A DNA stretch of 50,000 bases from Tubiluchus corallicola (GCA_030141605.1 JAQGDQ010000247.1:42501-92500); one strand, 5' to 3'; numbered from the stretch's first letter, positions 1 to 12,443 are shown. Notes: a model not told the origin generated them from the letters alone. Translations and numbers: made by a program.

Positions 1-1235
1 ACTGTTGCTTAAAAATTTCTAAAATAGTTGAAATTTCATTCTTAAACAAAAATTAGTCGAAAACAGACGTTTTTTGCCGACAACACACTTGCAATTTTGT
101 TGTGCACCAAAAATTTTCCAACAAAAGTTTATGAATTTTTTCGCCAGCAGAAGTTCACCGACAAAATCCGAATGAGCATTACACATTCACGATTTTAGTG
201 GAAGAGTTGACAGTGTGTCAGCGCTTTATGTATGCTTCACATGCCTGCATCTGAGTTATAAACCTGTTGCAAACCAGTCATAAATAAAAAACTTACGTTT
301 TGATTTCGCCTTTCTGCGATGTGTAAGACTTCTTCTTTATCGAAGTTATTCGTGAGTGCATAAAATGTTTACTCTTCACACAGTTAACCTAGTCCATGCA
401 GCAAATGAACAAGAAAATGTCGCAAATCACGAGAATTGACAAAGCAGGAGGAAAAATGAGCAACCAAAACACGTGAAAGACGATGAGCAAAGCAAGAAAA
501 AACCAAACAGTGAGATCCCAAAGTAACATGTCTCAAACATAGGCCCCCGAACAGATCAGTAGGCCTAACTGAACCACCACGTTGGTGGGCCTAATAGGAA
601 AATTTTTATCGTTGTTGACTTCGTAGCTTCAACAGAACAAGCGACTGTCACTATAGCAACTGATGACGTCATTTTTAGCTACCCAGCAACTATGATAACT
701 ATAGAACATAGAACAGAGAACATTTCATTTTCTCAAGTGTCATTAGTGTCATTCACAGCAATAATGTTAGTTCAATATTAAACTAATTGCAATCATGGAG
801 CAGGCCAGGGAGGGATCAAAGGGTCATCTAGTATCCTGGAATTTAATATTGTCGCACAGGCGTCTGGGCGGCCCACTCCATACAACTTCTGTTTTTTACT
901 TCAAAATACGGCAGTTTTTTGTACCATCCAGTGTGAACGTTATCTATCACCCCCAAATTAACAGTAGTTTGTGTCTTTGAATTAAATCTAAATCACGAGA
1001 ATTATATTAAATTGACTTTTTCAAATATTTCGACTCTCTTTGGTTAGAATTTGCGTACCCTTTGCCTTTAACCAACCGACTTTCGCTTCTGGACATGGAC
1101 ACTAGTTTTGAACGTTTATATAGGGAAGGTCTATATCTGTTGTACTTAAGAGCTATAGAGGTAATTTAGATTCTGTACCTGTGTTTTTCAAGCCAGGTCT
1201 GGAGTTTTCCCTGTACTTAATGCACGCGGAGATAG
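1..1235. other. unique non-coding stretch
   Basis: I see no gene, RNA or clear repeat here. The words AGGCCTA and GGGCCTAATAGG recur at 550-600, as they do elsewhere in the window. A perfect CRE-type palindrome TGACGTCA lies at about 665-672. The short ORF at 795-980 has no recognisable motif and is no longer than expected by chance. Confidence 0.6.
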
Positions 1236-1456
1236 GTACATTGGCTAAAGTTTACAATTTCCCACACTCAAGAAATTAGCTCGTGAAGCGCATTAAGATT
1301 AGAGTTAGGATTAGGATCAGTTTTGGGGTTAGGCTTAGGGCTGCGTTAGGGTTACGGATAAGGTTAGGGTTGCGTTAGGTTTAGGGTTCGGGTTAGGGTA
1401 GCGCTAGGATTAGGGTATTTAAATTGTGTGGAGAATTGTAAATTGCTTCCGGTACA
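1236..1456. mobile_element. foldback (MITE-like) element with telomere-like core
   Basis: Imperfect inverted repeats bound a degenerate TTAGGG array. The left arm at 1251-1267 and the reverse complement of 1426-1442 agree at 15 of 17 positions (TTTACAATTTCCCACAC type). Weaker pairing runs outward to GGTAC near 1236 and GTACC near 1450. The interior at 1295-1418 is rich in TTAGGG, TTAGGAT and GCGTTAGGG words, all in one orientation. There is no coding capacity. I infer a non-autonomous inverted-repeat element that carries or acquired the hexamers. An interstitial telomeric remnant flanked by chance inverted repeats is the alternative. Confidence 0.5.
1295..1418 (+). repeat. degenerate (TTAGGG)n telomere-like array
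   Basis: Runs of GTTAGGG, GATTAGGG and GCGTTAGGG recur with many substitutions over about 120 bp, in one orientation. TTAGGG is the usual metazoan telomere hexamer outside most arthropods. The degeneracy shows the array is old or was never a functional telomere. Confidence 0.7.
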
Positions 1457-1504
1457 ATTTTCTGGTTATTGTTCTGTTACGTCTTTTTAATTTTTAACCA
1501 ATTT

Positions 1505-1642
1505 AGGTTATAACCAATTTTTTGCCACCCGATTATAAAAGGACCTGGTTATAACTAAACTTTTTTGTTTTCCGCCCGATTATAAAAAAATGTAATAACT
1601 AATTTTTTTGCCATCCGATTGCAAAAAAATCTGGTTATAAGG
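1505..1642. repeat. imperfect tandem repeat, about 3 units near 50-60 bp
   Basis: The phrase GGTTATAAC...TTTTTTGCC..CCGATTATAAAA recurs three times with drift. CCGATT starts near 1529, 1575 and 1614. It is AT-rich, non-coding and of unknown origin. Confidence 0.55.
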
Positions 1643-2242
1643 AGATTTTTTTATAATGGGATATCGTGGCCTTTCGCTTTCGTAAAAACCAGTTTAGGGA
1701 TTTTCTCCATTTCTCCATTGTTTACTCAGACTGTTCTATGCGTAAATAGCATCTGCTGAGACTGACAATGAACGATAAGAACAATGGAGTATAATAATAT
1801 ATCAGCGTAATCAATAAACTGTTTTTCAAAACGACAACAAAAAAGAGGTCTACAATAAAAAATCGATAACAAAAAATAAATAAATAAAACATTGGCTCAA
1901 ACTAAAAAACACGAATGTTCAGCAACTGCAAATAAAATGTATGGACACTTTGTTAAATTAAAACAAAAATTAATTAAGAATGATAAACAGGCGAAAGAGA
2001 TTCGAAATTTTTTTTCAGCACAAACATCATACGCGTAAAATTTTTGAATGGACATCAATTCTTAACAATGGCGTTTACGCCTATACCACTACATCACGGG
2101 CTAAATTTTCTTTCGTTTCTTATAAAAAAGAAGGTTTCAATTTCAATTTCATTTTATTGCACAAATACAGTAGTGTATCATGGTAAAAAATTAAAATTAC
2201 AAAAAAAATTAAAGTACAAGAACAATTTCAAAATGTAACAAA

Positions 2243-2345
2243 TACAATTATGCAAGAATGCAATTATGCAATTATGCAGTTATGCAATAGAATACAATTA
2301 TGCAAGAACAATTTCGAAATATAACAATTACATTTATGCAATGTT
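2243..2345. repeat. short cryptic repeat of ATTATGCA words
   Basis: CAATTATGCA and close variants recur about eight times, irregularly spaced by 8-40 bp. This is cryptic simple sequence, not a gene. Confidence 0.5.
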
Positions 2346-2639
2346 TCATAGAATTGTAATTATTATTCATGTTTTATTAACCAGAATCAAAGCACAAAAT
2401 TCGAGGTCAAATCACAAAGTGCGTTGCAACACTGAAAACACAAATTGCAATAGTTGAATATCTTCTCTTATGAATTGTTAAAAATCCGCCAAGTCTTATC
2501 GAGATTTTGATTTCATGTGGAAAAAGGCCAGATTTAGAAATATGCATAATTTGTTCAATGTTGGCTCATAAATATGTGTGTACAAGCCAGCATTTAGTTC
2601 TGCTAAAAGCCCAACTGTATAATTTTTAATATATTTTAT

Positions 2640-2760
2640 GGCCATTGCCTCTTCGTACATCAACAGAAAAAAACTGAGATGCTCAGACATGAATTGAACC
2701 TCGGACCTTTTGAATATGACAGATATGTGACCAAGGGTTTTACACGTGGGTCTAAATTTC
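2640..2760 (-). mobile_element. possible tRNA-derived SINE remnant
   Basis: Read on the minus strand, a box-B-like GAGGTTCAATTC lies at about 2691-2703. It is followed after about 20 bases by a T-run and CTG, as at the other B-box-like sites near 19041, 33583 and 34425. I see no acceptable A box at the right distance. A tRNA-SINE origin is inference from this shared layout only. Confidence 0.25.
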
Positions 2761-4089
2761 TATTTTTTATGAACCGTATATCTACATGAATACAACTGAA
2801 TTCGGTTTGGCTGTTGTCAATTATTGTAATTGTAATTAATAAATCGGGAGTAAATAAAATAAAATAAAATAGAATAAAATGAAATGAAAATTAATTTAGA
2901 TAAAAGAAATTTTTTACTAGATTCATAAACCGAACTTTGAAACTTCACGGTTAGGTAATAAAGTTAAATAATATTCAGGTTAATTGATTTAGAAATAAAT
3001 AATACAACAAGGACATATAATTTCCTAGTTTATTTGCTTAAAAGTCCTTAGTAACTCAAGTTTGTTTCCACTACGTTATGGTTCGATGCAAACATTTTAC
3101 GAAATATTTTTACTTTACTTTACGGTCTTTTTTACAGTGTGTTTAGTCCCTTTTAGTATGGCGTTAAACAATTAGATAATTTAACCTTATTTTCCTAGTA
3201 TTAATGGGGAAACTATAGTCAATTTTTCACCAAATTTCTTAATATTACATATTTTATATATTTCGTACATTTAAAAGTACGTAGCATTATATGAAAAATT
3301 CAAACACTCAGCTACACTATAAAATTGTAAAAGAATCTACTAAAATATTTACTCATATACAAAAAACATTATTTACACAAGACAAGTCATTAAAAAGTAC
3401 AATACACGGAGGCAAAAAACACAGTAAAGTTACAGACTTAAAAAGATAAGGGATCTTAGTTACATAATGCAAAACATAGTCTGTACTAATAAGTCTATAT
3501 AACTGTACAATGATATCAAGAATAAACATACACTTTATCAATTATATCATTGGGTAGTTCTGCCAGTCCACATATAAATCCTGCTATCTTTCATGATAAT
3601 GACGCAAAAAGATTTTATATAAGGCAGGCGGCCCTAGAAAGAAAACTAAATGCTATTAAATTCTTAAATAGTGTAAACCATGTAATGTACTATAAAAAGT
3701 TTCACTACCTAAGACAATGTGCTGAACTATAATTAGAAACGATGCAACTGGCTTTAGTGTTCCTAAGCTAACACACTACAAGCAGTTGCGTTCGGCAAGG
3801 CATTAAAATATACCTGTTTAAATCAATTTTGAGATTGTAGATTGAAATCAATATTGTACTACTATGAAGTCTATCAAAGATAACCACATGGGTATTTTCT
3901 GGCTACAAGACTATTTTACAAACGTACGTATTAGGAGGAAGGATTAAAAGTTAATTTGGAGAACATTTTTTGGATGTCCGTGTGTATTCAATGTGTTGAA
4001 CTGCTGATTTAATACACTCGCCTTTAGCAAGTTCAATTTTAATACATTTGTTATCATGTTTACCAAACTACATTACATAGCTTTAAGTG

Positions 4090-4810
4090 ATCATCGGTCT
4101 CAGGACACCCAGGGCCTATCAAAATTTAGGCCCTAAGGCTACAGGCTATCGTCTTATTAGCCTAAAGGTTAATTTGCATCTGGTGATAAAGTATGCCCAG
4201 TTCAGCATCACAGGCCTATAATTTCTCTCAACATGTCTATCTAGCTGATGAAGCTTGCATGCTTACCTTCGAGGACGCAGATGTTTTAATAACAACTACC
4301 TGTCTCTAATCACCACCTTTAATATCTATATACCTGTCTATATAACCTAATCCATTCCCATTCAGGTAGCTGAAGCTAATGACAGCGATTAACTCTAATG
4401 TGCATGGGGTTAATATGCAGGAAGTTAGGTGGCGCTACAAGCTACCCCATAATTCCGTGCGAGCTAATGGCAGCGTTTATTTGCGTAGTCAGAGAGAAAT
4501 CGTAATTAAACATGACTCTTGTCTTCGTAACACCATCAAGCAATTCGGCGTTCATTAGGAGATGAGGATTCGGCGAATCTGACACACTTTCGCGTGGCTT
4601 CGTAATTAACCGGCTTCTGTGCTGGAATTTTGCGTCGCACGCTCTTGCAAATTAACAATGAAAATGTCAAAGGGATGATAGGAGAGAGTGTGTGTATGAG
4701 TCGTGATTGGACGCTATTTTCAGTTTTTATTGCCACCGAGAATTGGCTTCTAATGACGCAGTAATGCAGTTGTCAATAATTTGCTGTTGTAGGAAGCCAT
4801 ACAAAGTGCC
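4090..4810. promoter_or_regulatory. complex non-repetitive block, enhancer-like
   Basis: The block has no simple repeats but a high density of homeodomain-type cores: GTAATTAA twice near 4502 and 4600, and several CTAATG/TAATGACG words. A SOX-like AACAATG lies near 4654. There is no open frame of note. Such density is typical of conserved regulatory DNA, but conservation cannot be judged from one sequence. Confidence 0.2.
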
Positions 4811-4937
4811 TTCAGACCTCATATTCGTAATTTTTGAATGAATAGAGAAATTATTAACGAGTTTGTGTTATGCCTGGGGCACTGCAAAATTCTGCTAAGC
4901 CAAACAATAACTCGGTTTTATCAGAGTGCCATCATCA

Positions 4938-5148
4938 GCATCAGCATTATCATCATCTTCGTCTTTATCATCATCACCATCGTCACCACCATAATCATTA
5001 TTACCACCACCACCACCACCACTACATCATCATCATCACCATCATTGTCATCACCACCATAATCATTATTACCACCACTACCACCACCACCACCACCACT
5101 ACCACTACATCATCATCATCGTCGTCGTCGTCGTTGTCGTCGTCATCG

Positions 5149-5202
<54 letters not shown>
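4938..5202 (+). repeat. compound (ATC)n/(ACC)n/(GTC)n trinucleotide array
   Basis: Blocks of CATCAT, CACCAC, GTCGTC and finally a pure (ATC) run follow one another. Two near-identical segments (ATCATTATTACCACCAC at about 4993 and 5062) show internal duplication of about 69 bp. The overlapping His/Thr/Ser-rich frames are translation shadows of the repeat. Confidence 0.9.
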
Positions 5203-5204
<2 letters not shown>

Positions 5205-6195
5205 TTCTTCATTCCTTCCTTTCTAGACATTGAGACACTACCATTTATTAGAACATTTCATCCGCTCCTATCTGCAGCTGTACCATAAGTTCTTCTACTC
5301 CTAAAGGTAGATTTGGTTGAAGTTGTTAAACATCTTTAGTTATCTTAGTTGTCCAAGTTGTTTTTTTGAGAGCCAGGTGTTTTTTCTGGTCTTAAGGCTT
5401 CTTCTAAGGCAATTCCAGCTGGTGTTTCATTCAGTAATCTAAGAAGTTGTACTGGCCATTTTAATCCTCGGAAATTGACTTCTTAACTCTAAGGAACTTT
5501 CTTTCAGTGAAGCAACGAATGGGCAGATTAAGTGATGTGGTTAAGAGACTATCCAGTCAAACAGAACAGGACAAGAATGCTATTCAACTCAAAAAATGTA
5601 AATTATTGCGTTTAGCTTTTCATATAAGCGGAGCCTCACAATCATCATTGATCGTTAAATGATGCAATTTTTTTCTAGAAGATCATGAAAAGCTATTAGG
5701 AATCACGGCACAAACGATATTCGTGTCGAAGCGTTAATGTTAAAAGCTGCTAGCAGATTGTTCATTTTAAGGCTTCTGAGTCGTTCAGATGCAACTAATG
5801 TTGATCTAGTTAAAGCACAATTATAATTATTGCATACATTCGTTCCATTTTAGAAAACGCAGTTAGCCACTCTAGTATCACTGCTTCACAATCTAAAGAA
5901 CCTGAAAATTTTCAAGAAAGGGCGTAAAAATTATGTTACATAATAATAAGCCGTTTCACAATTTCAGCGATTGGTGATGACCGTTAAAAGGTCAAAGGTT
6001 ACGTGTACCAGACAACGCATTTGTGTACACTTGACAGCGCCTCGCAGCCCATGCTCACGCAACAGTAACCTTACCTACTTCCTGTTTCCAATCAAGATCC
6101 TGCTATTAAATTACTCTACACAGAGACTAATACATAATTAAGTAAAGTACAGGTAAAACATCTGAAGTACTGAACTATTGATTCGCTTAACTATT
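5203..6195. other. unique non-coding stretch
   Basis: I found no gene, RNA or repeat. Composition is ordinary AT-rich sequence with frequent stops in all frames. Confidence 0.5.
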
Positions 6196-6196
6196 G

Positions 6197-6463
6197 ACTT
6201 ACTCACTCACTCACTCACTCACTCACTCACTCACTCACTCACTCACTCACTCACTCACTCACTCACTCACTCACTCACTCACTCACTCACTCACTCACTC
6301 ACTCACTCACTCACTCACTCACTCACTCACTCACTCACTCACTCACTCACTCACTCACTCACTCACTCACTCACTCACTCACTCACTCACTCACTCACTC
6401 ACTCACTCACTCACTCACTCACTCACTCACTCACTCACTCACTCACTCACTTACTTACTTTAC
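6197..6463 (+). repeat. (ACTC)n tetranucleotide microsatellite
   Basis: The tract is essentially uninterrupted for about 250 bp (roughly 62 units), then decays through TTACTTACTT. It is the longest pure array in the window. The Leu-Thr-His-Ser frames over it are repeat artefacts. Confidence 0.97.
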
Positions 6464-6825
6464 TTATATTCACGGACGTACTCATAGCTTTGTACATTTA
6501 AACTACCTTTACTAATTTTTGCTTTTGAGTATTTTGTAGTTTATTTTTATTTCACCTTTAGTTCGAAGAACAACCAAGAAAGGCATTACTAAGTTATGCC
6601 GATATGTTGAGAAAAAGTAGATATTTTATATCATCTACACGCTTTATAATTTTGCAACGTAGACGTAAAAAGTAAGCTATGGTAAATCCCAACAACACGA
6701 AATGGATACTAAGAATTTCTCCACTCTCAAAAAATCTTAAATTTCGTGTTCACAAGGGTTTATTTTAGGACCTTTGCTATGTCTCGAACATATAAACGAT
6801 TGTTGCTGCAAACATTTTTACGCAT

Positions 6826-7350
6826 ATGCCACACCACACCACACCACACCACACCACACCACACCACACCACACCACACCATGCCACGCCACGCCACGCC
6901 ATGCCACGCCCCACCACTCCACACCGTAACACGCCACGCCACGCCACTCCACACCATACCACACCAAACCACACCACATCACACCATGCCACGCCATGCC
7001 ACACCACTCCACTCCACGCCATGCGATGCCACGCCACGCCAAACCACACCACATTATGCCACGCCATGCCGCGCCACACCACTCCACACCATACCATACT
7101 GTACTATGCCATGTCATGATATTCCTCATCGTGCTGTGCCGTGCCACAACCATACTGTACTGTACCATACGGTGCCACACAATAAACAACAATACAATAC
7201 AATGCAATGCAATTCAATTCTATTCAATGCAATGCAATGTAAAGCAATACAATACAATAAACTACAATACAATGCAACGCAATGCTATGCAATACAACGC
7301 AATTCAATGCAACACAGCACAACACAATACATTGCAACATAATACAATAC
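6826..7350 (+). repeat. drifting pentanucleotide array, CCACA to ACAAT
   Basis: A pentamer period is largely kept while the unit changes from pure CCACA (6828-6880), through CCACGCCATG mixtures, a CATACTGTAC stretch (7095-7180), to CAATACAATG units (7190-7350). Open frames on both strands are a by-product of a stop-free 5-mer unit. Confidence 0.92.
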
Positions 7351-7682
7351 AATCTGCAATTACAAATGAAAGAGGTCATACGTATTTGTCCTTTTCAGTC
7401 TTTGGTTGTCTTTGAAATGACGTTGCACTTGAAGATGCTAACATACGTGGCGACCATGTACTTTGAGAAGGGATGAAGATAATGCCATCATTTGCACAGC
7501 CTCATATTAACTCCATCATCACATGGCTTTTGTTTGCTGAGGATTTTAATGCTTTTCCATTGGGAAACCTTATTTGCGGCTAAGTCGACATAATATTTGC
7601 ACTCAGCTGAGCGCGAAGAGAATCAGATCTGCTGAATGGGTGTCGTGTATTAGAAGTACTTATGGAGAAACTCGTGGAGGAG
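7351..7682. other. unique spacer between two pentamer arrays
   Basis: About 330 bp of ordinary non-repetitive sequence separates two pentamer arrays whose units are in opposite strand sense (CAATG-type before, CATTG/TTGCA-type after). I see no gene. Confidence 0.6.
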
Positions 7683-8425
7683 GGTTGCTTTGTATTGCTT
7701 TGCATTGTTTTGTGTTGCGTTACGTTATGTTACATTGCATTGTCTTATATTGTATTGAATTGAATTGCATCGTATCGTGTCGTATCCCATCGTTCGTATC
7801 GTATCGTATTGTATCGTTTGTATTGTACCGTATTGTGTCGTATCGTATCGTATCGTATCGTATCGTATCGTATCGTATCGTATCGTATCGTATCGTATCG
7901 TATCGTATCGTATCGTATCGTATCGTATCATTTGTATCACATTGTATCGTTTGTATCGTGTCGTATTGTGTCGTATCGTTTTGTATTGTACCGTATTGTG
8001 TCGTATCGTATCGTATCGTATCGTATCGTATCGTATCATTTGTATCACATTGTATCGTTTGTATCGTGTCGTATTGTGTCGTATCGTTTTGTATTGTACC
8101 GTATTGTGTCGTATCGTATCGTATCGTATCGTATCGTATCGTATCGTATCGTATCGTATCGTATCGTATCGTATCGTATCGTATCGTATCGTATCATTTG
8201 TATCACATTGTATCGTTTGTATCGTATCGTGTCGTGTCGTGTCGTATCGTATCGTATCGTATCGTATCGTATCGTATCGTATTGTATCATACTGTATGGT
8301 ATCTTTTGTATAATATCGTATGGTGTGGTATCGTATCGTGTCATGTGTTGTGTTGTGTCGTATCATGTCGTAGCATATCGCATCATATCGTATCCCATTG
8401 CATTACACTGTGTTGTATCTTATCA
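7683..8425 (+). repeat. (TCGTA)n pentanucleotide array with higher-order cores
   Basis: The array opens with TTGCT/TTGCA units, becomes pure TCGTA, and is interrupted by a recurring variant core (ATCATTTGTATCACATTG...) at 7927, 8035 and, shorter, 8193. The core-to-core distances are 108 and 158 bp. The long frames over it (Ile-Val-Ser-Tyr-Arg repeats) are not genes. Confidence 0.95.
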
Positions 8426-8489
8426 CCATTGTACTGAATTCTGTGCTATAGTGGGTTTACTACCATATTAATGAGTTATTGATGATGGC

Positions 8490-8631
<142 letters not shown>

Positions 8632-8940
8632 ATATATTCCAAAAATACATAAAAATGCCTCTTTTTGCTGGTTCAGCACAACAATTTACATTTTCATATA
8701 ACAAATCTTTTAAATATTTTCAGTTTCACACTATGTACAACATTTAAAAAGAATAATTCCTGGTTTTTAGCATGATTTAATATTGACTGTGTGTAGATAG
8801 TATATTGTATAGAGTTTAGTATTTAGTATGAATTAGTATATATACCTGGATTTTAGATACTTGTTTAAAGTGATTCGTCGTTTCGGTTCAATACTTAGCA
8901 ATTAGGCAGCCTGTCAGTCAGTAAAGCAAACAAACAACTG
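8632..8940. other. AT-rich linker without features
   Basis: I see nothing here beyond the cryptic words TAGTATTTAGTATGAATTAG near 8815-8838. Confidence 0.5.
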
Positions 8941-8949
8941 TGCTTGGGG

Positions 8950-9053
8950 TATTGATGACGATGTTGGCGTTGATGACAATGACAATGATCATGGTAATTG
9001 CGGTAATGGTGATAATGATGATGATGACGACGACAATAATGATGATTACGATA

Positions 9054-9104
<51 letters not shown>

Positions 9105-9175
9105 CTATTGATGATGAGGCTATTGATGATGATGATGACGACGACAATGATGATGACGATAATGATGACGACAGG
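8950..9175 (+). repeat. cryptic to pure (GAT)n array
   Basis: Degenerate GATGAC/GATAAT words surround a pure (GAT) core at about 9053-9103, followed by GATGACGAC units. The Met/Thr- and Ser-rich frames are shadows. Confidence 0.9.
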
Positions 9176-9690
9176 CGAAGCGTCACATTTATAACTTTTG
9201 AACTAATACGAGCTTGATAATAAAATAATGACCCAGACCATCGGTGCACGATATTGCATGACTAGTGCGTGACTTGGACACTGCCCATGTTTAAGCCTTT
9301 CCATCAAGCTTCCATGCATCCGTTTATTGCCCACAGTAATTTGACTTGATTAAAGACTATAAAGGGCAGCAAGGACAGCACGTGATGAGAGTCCATAATG
9401 GAAGCTGAGCGCTCAGCGGAGGAGACATCCACCCGTTTTGGTCAAGCTAACTCATTTCCTTCTAGAGACGAAAGCAAACAATTATCAAAGCAGTTGACCA
9501 GGCAAATAACTTATATCAGCATGGAGGCGATCAATAATGCGTCTTGCCTTTCCCTATCTCCATCTCATTTAACTCTTTTGCCGAGGAAATGTTTGCTCAG
9601 TATATAGTATATCAATCAGGAGAATGGCTGCCAATCTGTCCTTTTTCCACAAGGGACAGAATATGAGATAGTATTAAAGTCTAAGGTTTC
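9176..9690. other. mostly unique stretch with one short ATG ORF
   Basis: No repeat is evident. The only candidate coding segment is the 69-codon frame at 9398-9607, listed separately. Confidence 0.4.
9398..9607 (+). CDS. unrecognised 69-codon ORF, doubtful
   Basis: The frame starts at a true ATG and has a balanced, non-repetitive composition. It begins MEAERSAEETSTRFG, is acidic at the N-terminus and Ser/Leu-rich near the end, and stops at TAG. I recognise no domain, signal peptide or membrane segment, and no clear splice sites bound it. In a 50 kb AT-rich window several ATG frames of this size are expected by chance, so I regard it as a weak candidate exon or small ORF only. Confidence 0.12.
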   Translation: MEAERSAEETSTRFGQANSFPSRDESKQLSKQLTRQITYISMEAINNASCLSLSPSHLTLLPRKCLLSI

Positions 9691-10400
9691 CCTTCGCTGA
9701 ATGCTGGCCCGTGCGGAATTCACTCACTGGCATTGACGCGTGACAATGGCGTACCCCGTCACGTGATTCCGCCGAGAAAAGCAGTCCCAAGACGCATGCA
9801 TATTAATGCGCGGAAAATGTTATATCCACGAGCCCCATTGATTAGGTTATATTGCAGAATAGGACGTACTTTTGCTTATCAGATCGCAATTACGTTGATT
9901 CTGGGCTGTGCTGCGTTTGTGTTGGTCAAACTAATGAAAGATTTATACCGCGGCGCACCGTTCTTTTAGCCGCAATTATAGAGCCTCAGATGTGGAACGA
10001 CATATTCAGCACGGGCGGCTTTTGTACATGTACATTTCCTGGGCATTAATGAAAGTTTAATCACAGTCGCAACATTCTCTGGCTAATGTAAAAGCACTCA
10101 ACATCAGCCACTGACCGGCAGCTTACAATCAAAGAGATCTGGCTATTGGCTTCAACTCGCTTGGGCAAAGTAACGGAGAACCGATGTTTTGGCTTTTAAG
10201 ATCATTTGCGGGGGTATTATGCTTTATAGGCCCCGCGCTTATAATGACTCTTTCTGTGTAACATAATTACGCTTCTCTATCATGCACTTCATTCATGCAA
10301 GGGTATGGATGTTGCTTTGTGGACGTTATACGTAATTTAGCTAATGCTATGATGAGAAATAATAATTATTATTATTTGATGGTTAAAGGGGAGAATTTTA
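9690..10400. promoter_or_regulatory. complex, relatively CpG-containing block, possibly regulatory
   Basis: The block lacks simple repeats and holds varied words including TGCATATTAATG (POU/homeodomain-like, about 9798), CGTCACGTGATT (E-box, about 9758) and GTACATGTAC (about 10023). The frame at 9733-9969 has no ATG at its start and no family match, so I do not call a gene. Confidence 0.18.
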
Positions 10401-10409
10401 AAGCACGTC

Positions 10410-11125
<716 letters not shown>

Positions 11126-11770
11126 TTTAAATACGTATTTTATTAAACACTCAGAACACTTATATACCGAAAACATAAAATACACAATCCACAAAACGGA
11201 AGGTAGGATACCCTATTTAGATTTGTCTGGATGGCAAATTAACGACCCCTGTTATAATTGTGACTCATTAAATTTCAAATAAATACAAATAATAAATTGC
11301 AAGCAATTAAAAAATATAATGTTACACAAATAATAAACAAGCACTATAAATAAACACACCCGTAATAAACCAACAGCATTGTAAAATTACAGTAATACAA
11401 CCAATAATAAACAAACAGCTGCAATATTATAAACTGTCATTTGCAAATGCATTTATAGACAAAAATATTTTAGTTTGAATTAAATCGTTTGCGATCTTGA
11501 ATGGCAATAAAGAATTCAAGAATTGGCAACTGTGCCAGATTTATACGAAATTTTGATGTCACAATAAATTAATTCGCTAGTGTTTGAGCAATACTTCCAT
11601 GTAATAAATTTTTCAGTACTATAAATTGTTGTTTTTGCGCCGCACCCTAGCAAAAGGTTATGTACCACCCTGTACATCCTTGTTCAGAGGAGTAAATTCA
11701 GGAGAAAAACGAAATCGTTCATGCAGAAGCAGTTTTTTTGGAGGTCACCATCCATTTCTTGCTTAGATCT
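11126..11770. other. AT-rich non-coding stretch
   Basis: I found no gene. The words AATAATAAACAA and AAATAAACA recur loosely between 11285 and 11420. The ORF at 11058-11282 overlaps the repeat arm and carries no motif. Confidence 0.5.
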
Positions 11771-11773
11771 CTT

Positions 11774-11990
11774 GCGGCGCGTTCAGACTAGTGAGTTCTC
11801 TCGTCAAGTAACTCGCAAGCGTGTTCAGGCTAGAGAACAAAACTTGCTATGAGTTACTCTCCGTTAGTAAGACTACTGAGACCGAGTTCTGTTCACTTCT
11901 CTATTCCCTGCGAGAAGTATCGAGAGTAACTCGCGAGAAGTGTCGAGAGTAACTCGCCGATGCGTTCACATTAGACAGTAACTCACAAAA
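11774..11990. repeat. cluster of AGTAACTCGC words with a 23-bp tandem duplication
   Basis: AGTAACTCGC or GAGTTACTC-type words recur six or more times. The 23-bp segment at 11912-11934 is repeated with one change at 11935-11957. GGCGCGTTCAGAC at 11776 is found again at 13529, and GCGTTCACATTAGACAG near 11964 resembles it. This suggests a decayed dispersed element of unknown class. Confidence 0.5.
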
Positions 11991-12356
11991 AATCACTACA
12001 CCCCATAATCAAGTTTTTCCTCTTTTATATTGAACAGTACTTTATACATTTAGCATTTGTTTTTATAAAAAACACAAAAGTAACATTTGGTAAACTTTTT
12101 GGTGCATTTTGCTTTGAAGCATCATAACGTAGTTTTAAATGTGCCGACTTGATTTGCAAGCACACACTTAACAATAGTAACTATCTATGGAAATGTTCGC
12201 ACATATCGTTAATAATTAGACCTAGACATTACTGCACAGCGTTAACATTTAGTTATTAATTAATCACGTAACAAACATGATTAGGCTTGTACATTAAAGA
12301 AGATTTTTTTTATACATATAACTGCCCATGAAGGTGTTTGTACGTTATCTCGCCTG

Positions 12357-12373
12357 TAATAATAATAATAATA

Positions 12374-12425
<52 letters not shown>

Positions 12426-12443
12426 TATTATTACTAATAATAT
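12357..12443 (+). repeat. (AAT)n to (ATT)n microsatellite
   Basis: The tract switches from AAT to ATT phase near 12376, making a self-complementary junction, and then continues as ATT. Confidence 0.93.

Larger units (their letters stand above)
1650..4090. other. AT-rich non-coding stretch
   Basis: I found no gene. Minor features are an (ATTATGCA)-like short repeat at 2243-2340, an (AAAAT)n tract at about 2850-2888, and a possible tRNA-like remnant near 2650-2760 listed separately. Short ORFs here show no family motif, and several begin with TTG or GTG rather than ATG. Confidence 0.5.

Noticed and set aside
1295-1418. True telomere or chromosome end
   Set aside because: The array is short and highly degenerate, with unique sequence on both sides and inverted-repeat borders, so it is interstitial.
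6178-6501. Long Leu-Thr-His-Ser ORFs
   Set aside because: They are translations of a pure ACTC microsatellite, open in several frames only because the unit lacks stops.
7574-8471. ORFs of up to 287 codons on both strands
   Set aside because: They lie almost wholly within the TCGTA pentamer array and encode only a repeating pentapeptide.
9733-9969. 78-codon ORF with one hydrophobic segment
   Set aside because: It starts at TTG, has no family resemblance, and its single hydrophobic stretch is not enough to call a membrane protein.
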